Assembly: GCA_021846605.1 (NCBI GenBank)
Contig: JAJZWQ010000143.1
Coordinates: 1-8,025, forward strand
Length of the DNA stretch: 8,025 nt
Direction: 5' to 3'
Origin: Bacillota bacterium
GTDB lineage: Bacteria; Bacillota_E; RBS10-35; JAJYVN01
Shown: positions 3,803 to 8,025 of the stretch, in pieces
Position numbering within the stretch: the stretch's first letter is position 1
Layout of the letters: each line of letters begins with the position of its first letter
Program-made: the position numbers and the translations under genes
Notes under the pieces: generated by a model
What the model was told of the DNA's origin: nothing
Seen by the model: only the letters and a program-made list of their open reading frames with translations
Databases searched by the model: none

Positions 3803-6781
3803 GTGTTTGGTCCGCGTCGGTGGGCGTGGGCCGCGGCGGTTGCCGCGGGCGTGTGGTGCTGTGCCGCGGGCGCGCGGGCCGCCGCGCCGGGATTCACGGA
3901 TGTCCCCGCCGGTTACTGGGCGGGGCCCGCCATTGCCAACATGGCCGCGCGCGGCGTGCTGCGCGGCGTGGGCGGGGGGCGGTTCGACCCCAACGGCTTG
4001 CTGACCCGGGCCCAGTTCGCCACCATGCTCACCCGACTGGCCAAGCTGCCGACCGGTGAGGTCGGGCCGCGCTTTACCGATGTCACCCCGGCCGATTGGT
4101 TCTACCGCGGCGTCGAGTCCGCCACGGGCCAGGGGTGGATGGCGGGGGTGGGCGGGGGACGGTTCGCCCCCGATGCGACGGTGCAGCGCGACATGGCCGC
4201 GGTGGCTGCGATCAACGATCTTGGCCTCAGCCACGTGGCCGCCGATGAAGGGGCCGCCCCGCTGCCCTTTGCCGACGCCGCGGCGGTCCCGTCCTGGGCC
4301 CGGGGTTCGATGGTCGCGGCCTATCACCTCGGCCTGATGGTCGGATCCGGCGGGCGGCTCTCGCCATTGGCCCCGTTGACCCGGGCCCAGGCGGCCGTGC
4401 TGCTCACCCGCCTGGCCGCGGTCACCCCGCAGCAGACGCAGGCCGAGGGCGGCCGCGTCGCCGCGGCGGTGCACGTCTTTCCCGCCCAATCGTCCGCCGT
4501 GCCCGGCCAGGCCTTCACGGTCAACGCCTACGCGCACGACGCCGCCGGCTACGTGCTGCCGGCGCGCTTTGCCTGGTCGGTCAGCGGCGGCAGCGTCGCG
4601 CCGCAGGCCGGAAACACCACCCGCGGTACGGCGACGGTGACCCCCGGTGCCGGCAGCTCGGTCACGGTGACGGTGACGGTGCTGGGCGACGGAACGACGG
4701 CGCACGTGACGATCCCCGTGCAGCAGCCGGCCAACCTCTCGGTGTCGGCCATCCCGCCGCTGGTCCTGACCGGCACGCCGCTGCCCCTGCAACTGCGCGT
4801 GCTCACTGCGGGTGGCCATCTCGTCGCGGGGGCGGCCCCCACCGTCACCGCGCTGGCGACCCCGGCCGGCGGCGGCGCGCCGCTGCAGGCCTCGGCCACC
4901 CTGCAGGGCGGCCAGGGGCAGTTGACCGTGCCCGCCCTGCCCGTCGGCACCTACCAGCTGCAGATCCAGGCCCCGGGGCTGCCCGTGCGCACGGCGGGCC
5001 TGCAAGCGGTTGCCGCGCCGATCGGACAACTGGTGTTGACGCCTGGCCCGGGTGCGAAGGCCTCGACCGCCGGCGGACCGCCGACGGTCCCGGTCGGCGC
5101 GACCTTCGCGGTCGAGGGGACCATCCGGCCGCTTTCGGCCGTGCCCGCCAGCGGCAACTGGCCCCTGGCGGTGGCGGCCAGCGGTCGGCAGGCCATCCTG
5201 CCGCGCCTGATCGGGGAGATTCGGCCGCCCTCGACCCTGAAGGTGCATGCCGTTTCCGGGATTCTGCCCGCCGCCGGCGGACCGGTGGCCACCTTTATCG
5301 CCAACGCGGTCGGATCCGGTACGCTGCAGGTCTCGGTGCCCGGGGGCGCGGTGCTGCCGGCGACGATGGGCATGCAGGTGATGGCCCAGGGCCGGTTCGG
5401 GGCGACCCTGCCGGCGGCGACCGTCGCGGCCGGCCAGACGGCCCAGGTCTCGGTGCACCTGCTGCAGGCCGACGGAGCGCCGGCGGCGACGAGCACCTAC
5501 GGGGTGCCGATCTTTGCCGAGCCGATCGACCCCGCCGGCCACCCGCTGCCCTGGGTGCAGGCCACGATCCAGGCGGGTGTGGCGACCATCTCCTTTCAGC
5601 CGCAGCAGGCCGGTTCCTGGAGCTTCCGCTGGTATGGGTATGAGTATGGGCCGGCGGCCGCCGGGAGTCTGGTGGTGACCCCGGGTGCCGCGGCGCGGTT
5701 GGTGGTGGACCCCACACCGACCTCGGTGCTGCTGCCGGGCCAGCGGGCGACCGTTCAGGCCTGGATCGCCGACGCCTACGGCAATCCGATCGCGACGGCC
5801 TTCAACCTGACCGGCGGCTGCGCCGGGGGGGCGGCCGGCCAGTTGAGTTTTCGGCCGATGGGTTTCGCCGGCCCCGGCGCGGTCGGGACCTTTGCGGCGA
5901 CGACCCCGGGGGTGGAGACCTGCACCTTCTCAAGCCCCGACCACGCCGCGCTCGGGTCCGCGGCGGTCACCTTCCGCACGGTCGCCACCCCCGCCGACCG
6001 GCTGGCGGGCAAGGGGATGTGGCTGATCTTCCCGGATTGGCGCACCCTGGGCACCACCCGGCTGCTGTCGATGGCCCGGGCCGAGGGTGTGACCCACATC
6101 TACCTGGAGGTGGCGACGACCAGCGACGGCTTCTACGGCGGCCGCGGGTTGGACAGCTTCCTGGCGCGGGCGCATGCGCAGGGCATCGCGGTGATCAGTT
6201 GGGTCTATGCGGCACTGCAGCAACCCGCCAAGGATACGACCACGCTGCGGCAGGTCGCCGCCTACACCACGCCGCACGGCTCGCGGGCCGACGGGGTGGC
6301 CCTGGACCTGGAGCAGGTGCTGACGCCCTCGACCGTGGCGGCGTACACGGCGGCCGCGCACGCCGCCGTCGGCCCCCAGGGGCTGGTGGTCGCGGTGGTC
6401 TATCCGCCGCAGTATGGGCCGCCGACGCCGTTTGCCGCCCTGGCGCCGAACGTCCAGGCGGTCGCCCCCATGGACTACTGGCACATCTATGAGGCGGACT
6501 ACAGCTACAGCTATGTCTACCAGTGGGTGGCCAACTCGGTGAACCTGGTCCGCCAGCGCACCGGGGTGCCCACCATGCCCGTCGACGTGATCGCGCAGAC
6601 CTTCGATGAGTTCGCCGGCGGTTCCGGTCAGGGCATCTTCAGCCCGACGGCGGCGGAGCTGGCCGCGGCGATCCGGGCCGCATCGCGGTCGGGTGCGGTC
6701 GGCGTGTCCTTCTACCGGCCCACCACCGCGACCCCGTCGGAACTGGCGGTGCTGACGGGCCGGCCGTGGCCGGACGGCTAG
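3803..6781 (+). CDS. Exported SLH protein with Ig-like modules and GH18-like TIM barrel, 992 aa
   Basis: This looks like a large exported protein, anchored to the cell wall by SLH domains and carrying a putative glycoside-hydrolase barrel. The signal peptide is residues 2-26: RR, then a hydrophobic run, then cleavage near ARA. Three SLH domains lie at about 31-83, 91-142 and 156-207, each starting FTDV or FADA. Repeats 1 and 3 keep LTRAQ; repeat 2 has VQRDM instead. Residues 221-727 form about five beta-rich modules (221-307, 310-403, 406-526, 531-626, 632-727), the last containing DAYGNPI as in bacterial Ig-like domains and two cysteines (673, 707) that could pair. Residues 733-992 form a barrel whose strands I place at 737-746, 762-771, 794-804, 829-838, 860-869, 884-894, 925-934 and 965-973. 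Strand 4 reads DGVALDLE (830-837) and strand 6 PMDYW (889-893), echoing the GH18 motifs DGxDxDxE and MxYD. SLH and barrel folds are well supported; the enzyme activity is inference. Tandem GTG codons at 3800/3803 precede the signal peptide. Confidence 0.85.
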   Translation: MFGPRRWAWAAAVAAGVWCCAAGARAAAPGFTDVPAGYWAGPAIANMAARGVLRGVGGGRFDPNGLLTRAQFATMLTRLAKLPTGEVGPRFTDVTPADWFYRGVESATGQGWMAGVGGGRFAPDATVQRDMAAVAAINDLGLSHVAADEGAAPLPFADAAAVPSWARGSMVAAYHLGLMVGSGGRLSPLAPLTRAQAAVLLTRLAAVTPQQTQAEGGRVAAAVHVFPAQSSAVPGQAFTVNAYAHDAAGYVLPARFAWSVSGGSVAPQAGNTTRGTATVTPGAGSSVTVTVTVLGDGTTAHVTIPVQQPANLSVSAIPPLVLTGTPLPLQLRVLTAGGHLVAGAAPTVTALATPAGGGAPLQASATLQGGQGQLTVPALPVGTYQLQIQAPGLPVRTAGLQAVAAPIGQLVLTPGPGAKASTAGGPPTVPVGATFAVEGTIRPLSAVPASGNWPLAVAASGRQAILPRLIGEIRPPSTLKVHAVSGILPAAGGPVATFIANAVGSGTLQVSVPGGAVLPATMGMQVMAQGRFGATLPAATVAAGQTAQVSVHLLQADGAPAATSTYGVPIFAEPIDPAGHPLPWVQATIQAGVATISFQPQQAGSWSFRWYGYEYGPAAAGSLVVTPGAAARLVVDPTPTSVLLPGQRATVQAWIADAYGNPIATAFNLTGGCAGGAAGQLSFRPMGFAGPGAVGTFAATTPGVETCTFSSPDHAALGSAAVTFRTVATPADRLAGKGMWLIFPDWRTLGTTRLLSMARAEGVTHIYLEVATTSDGFYGGRGLDSFLARAHAQGIAVISWVYAALQQPAKDTTTLRQVAAYTTPHGSRADGVALDLEQVLTPSTVAAYTAAAHAAVGPQGLVVAVVYPPQYGPPTPFAALAPNVQAVAPMDYWHIYEADYSYSYVYQWVANSVNLVRQRTGVPTMPVDVIAQTFDEFAGGSGQGIFSPTAAELAAAIRAASRSGAVGVSFYRPTTATPSELAVLTGRPWPDG

Positions 6782-6975
6782 ACGGGCAGTTCCAGGTGGC
6801 GGCGCAGCCACTCCAGGAGACGCGCGGGCCAGGTCCCGCCGGTTAGGGACCGACCAGCACACCGGCGCGTGGGTCTCCCCGCAGTGTACGAGCAACGCAC
6901 ATTCGCGTCCCGGGGCCGCAACCCGGCGGGCGCCCAGGCATGCGACCAACGTCGCGTACCACCCGACCGCGCCCC
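6778..6975 (-). pseudogene. Possible frameshifted C-terminal gene remnant, family unknown
   Basis: Two minus-strand segments look coding-like but lie in different frames: one with WYATLVACLGARR and ALLVHCGETHAPVCW, the other with WPARLLEWLRRHLELPV before TAG at 6780-6778. The TAG overlaps the SLH gene stop on the opposite strand. No start or upstream domain is visible. Third-position G/C bias in the first segment is weaker than in neighbouring genes, which fits decay or chance equally. Confidence 0.22.
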
Positions 6976-7240
6976 TCCCTCCATCCCCTGCAGGTCCATC
7001 GCGGCGGGCGGTGTACGTGTCTTCCGGGGGCGCCACCGAAGGGGACGCCCCGACGTGGTCCTGAGGTCACAGGCACCTCCACGTGCCGGAGGCGGATGGA
7101 CGCGGCGTCATCCGGGTGGCGCGGCGGGGGGACTGTCGCCGCGTGCGCACAACCCCCTCATCGCCAGAGTCGGGGATGCGGTGGAAGGGTGGTCGAATCC
7201 TCTGGAGCCAGGACGGCCGTCGGACCGAGACAGGTCCGCC
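6782..7240. other. 459-bp gap with no convincing intact gene; possible minus-strand gene remnant
   Basis: No frame reads through this gap as a convincing protein. On the minus strand two coding-like fragments lie in different frames. Bases from about 6975 down to 6860 encode WYATLVACLGARR, then ECALLVHCGETHAPVCW. Bases from about 6850 down to 6778 encode TWPARLLEWLRRHLELPV and a TAG stop, with strongly G/C-biased third positions. Joined by one frameshift near 6840-6855, they could be the C-terminal part of a decayed gene convergent with the SLH gene. I do not recognise the family. The rest, up to the GNAT start, shows nothing I can name; no clear promoter or terminator is visible. Confidence 0.35.
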
Positions 7241-7684
7241 ATGGAGATCTTCGCCCTCAGTGAATCCCTGATGCCGGAGGCCGCCGCTCTGCTCCACCGC
7301 TACGCCCATTCGCACGACACGGGCGAGGGGCGCCTGGCGGACTGCCGCGCCGCGCTGTTGCGTCTTTTTGCATCTCCCGTGGCACACGTCTGGGTCGCGT
7401 CGGTGGCCGGGCGACTCGCCGGCTTCCTGGCCTGGACCTGGAGCGCGTCCACGAGCACCGGGCTACCCGTCCTTCGCGTGGAGGGCCTCTACACACTGCC
7501 CGAGTACCGCCGACGGGGAGTCGCGTCGGCGCTCCTTCAACGGGCGGTCGAGGAGGCGCGGGCGCACGGCGCCAACCGGTTGCAGCTGGAGACGGACGTG
7601 GACAACGTGCGGGCGCGCGGCCTGTACGAGGGCCTCGGCTTCGAGCCCCTACCACGGAAGCGGGTCTACATGCGCTTCCTTTGA
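7241..7684 (+). CDS. GNAT-family N-acetyltransferase, 147 aa
   Basis: This is a cytoplasmic acetyl-CoA-dependent N-acyltransferase of the GNAT superfamily; the acceptor is unknown. The fold can be followed: helices at about 10-20 and 33-43, strands HVWVASVAG (49-57) and LAGFLAWTW (59-67), then strand 4 VLRVEGLYTLPEY (77-89). The acetyl-CoA pyrophosphate-binding loop RRRGVASALL (90-99) follows, fitting the R/Q-x-x-G-x-G/A pattern with A95 at the last position. Strand 5 is NRLQLETDVDN (112-122), and the C-terminal GLYEGLGFEPL (127-137) is the usual A-x-x-x-Y-x-x-x-G-F region, here with R125, G127 and Y129. Length is normal. The ATG at 7241 is chosen because the frame upstream (to 6869) has no protein-like sequence; CAGG at 7231-7234 is a weak Shine-Dalgarno. 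The gene stands alone after a 459-bp gap, so the context gives no substrate clue. Confidence 0.9.
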   Translation: MEIFALSESLMPEAAALLHRYAHSHDTGEGRLADCRAALLRLFASPVAHVWVASVAGRLAGFLAWTWSASTSTGLPVLRVEGLYTLPEYRRRGVASALLQRAVEEARAHGANRLQLETDVDNVRARGLYEGLGFEPLPRKRVYMRFL

Positions 7685-7941
7685 CGCGGGCCCTGCAGCG
7701 CGGCCAACCGTACGAGCCGTTGCCGGGGATGTTCGCCATCTCGACCAACTCCACGGGATGCCTTGGGCTCCAAGGGCTGTTCCGCGTTACGCACCTTTCG
7801 CCCGACCAAGTGGGAGAGGGTGCTCTGCAACGGATCGGGAGGCGGTGGCCAGGCATGTGGCACGCAGGGACCTACGCTTCTCCGCCGGTCGGCTCTCCGA
7901 CCCCTCGGTCGCTGACGCGATTGTTTGTCCGCGTTCAGCGA

Positions 7942-7956
7942 GGTGGCATTGCCACC
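7942..7956. repeat. Perfect hairpin GGTGGC-ATT-GCCACC
   Basis: Six-bp arms flank a 3-nt loop. GCTGAC at 7911-7916 and GTCAGC at 7957-7962 are also complementary and could close a larger structure. There is no T-run on either side, so it does not look like a terminator. Confidence 0.5.
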
Positions 7957-8008
7957 GTCAGCAGCGCGTGACGGGGGGCAACGTCTGGCCCTGGCCAACG
8001 AGCCTCTG

Positions 8009-8025
8009 CGGGCGCCGGACGCCCG
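8009..8025. repeat. Hairpin CGGGCG-CCGGA-CGCCCG at the window edge
   Basis: A perfect 6-bp G/C stem with a 5-nt loop ends exactly at the last base. Whether a T-run follows, making it a terminator, cannot be seen. Confidence 0.35.

Larger units (their letters stand above)
7685..8025. other. 341-bp right-end region without a recognisable gene
   Basis: G+C here is about 62-72% by line, lower than in the neighbouring genes. A plus-strand frame continues to 7971 and minus-strand frames cross it, but none has a ribosome binding site, a recognisable motif or strong third-position bias. Short stretches such as VELVEMANIPGNGSYGW on the minus strand (about 7770-7710) look protein-like but are not extended. 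It holds two small hairpins (7942-7956 and 8009-8025). It may be a remnant or the flank of a mobile element; I cannot show that. Confidence 0.4.

Noticed and set aside
3822..3870. Lipoprotein signal at the CC pair in the SLH protein leader
   Set aside because: The residues before the first Cys are G-V-W, which do not fit a lipobox. An ARA site for signal peptidase I lies just after.
4659..4680. Short tandem GGTGAC-type repeat
   Set aside because: It simply encodes VTVTVTV, an alternating beta-strand sequence inside an Ig-like module.
3455..5542. A 695-codon open frame on the minus strand, antisense to the SLH gene
   Set aside because: It is Arg/Gly/Pro-rich with no domain or start signal. 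Long antisense frames are expected where stop codons are rare in GC-rich DNA, and the plus-strand product has clear domains.
7681..7971. Plus-strand 96-codon frame after the GNAT gene
   Set aside because: It starts inside the end of the GNAT gene, has no ribosome binding site and shows no recognisable motif or codon bias.

Overview
This is a very GC-rich bacterial window; lines sampled inside the large gene run about 78-87% G+C. It uses GTG starts freely. The large gene at 3803-6781 has a signal peptide and three SLH (S-layer homology) domains. That suggests a bacterium with an SLH-anchored surface layer, for example a high-GC member of the Bacillota, but SLH domains also occur in other phyla, so the lineage is not fixed by this window.

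Layout. The left part (1-3040) is entirely on the minus strand. In transcription order it holds an HD-domain phosphohydrolase (2363-3040), a hairpin that looks like a weak terminator (2336-2356), a four-helix DUF2231 membrane protein (1759-2292), a two-helix membrane protein with a disordered N-terminus (1232-1672), an 82-residue hydrophobic protein (772-1020), and an MFS transporter that runs off the left edge (1-746). From DUF2231 leftward every product is membrane-embedded. The last two genes are 25 bp apart and are probably cotranscribed.

The centre and right are on the plus strand. A 163-bp divergent region with a plausible promoter precedes a DinB-superfamily protein (3204-3656). It is followed by the 992-residue exported SLH protein (3803-6781), then a GNAT acetyltransferase (7241-7684). 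The SLH protein is the most interesting gene. SLH repeats and about five beta-rich modules lead to a C-terminal (beta/alpha)8 barrel in which all eight strands can be picked out. The barrel has a motif close to the GH18 chitinase signature on strand 4 and an M-x-Y motif on strand 6. I read it as a cell-surface, carbohydrate-directed enzyme or binding protein.

Two stretches lack a convincing gene. In 6782-7240 I see only fragments of minus-strand coding-like sequence split between two frames, perhaps a decayed gene. In 7685-8025 the GC content drops and there are two small perfect hairpins but no recognisable protein. No tRNA, rRNA, CRISPR array, intact insertion sequence or recognisable defence system is visible. 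The genes do not form one obvious pathway, and I found no convincing new multi-gene system.
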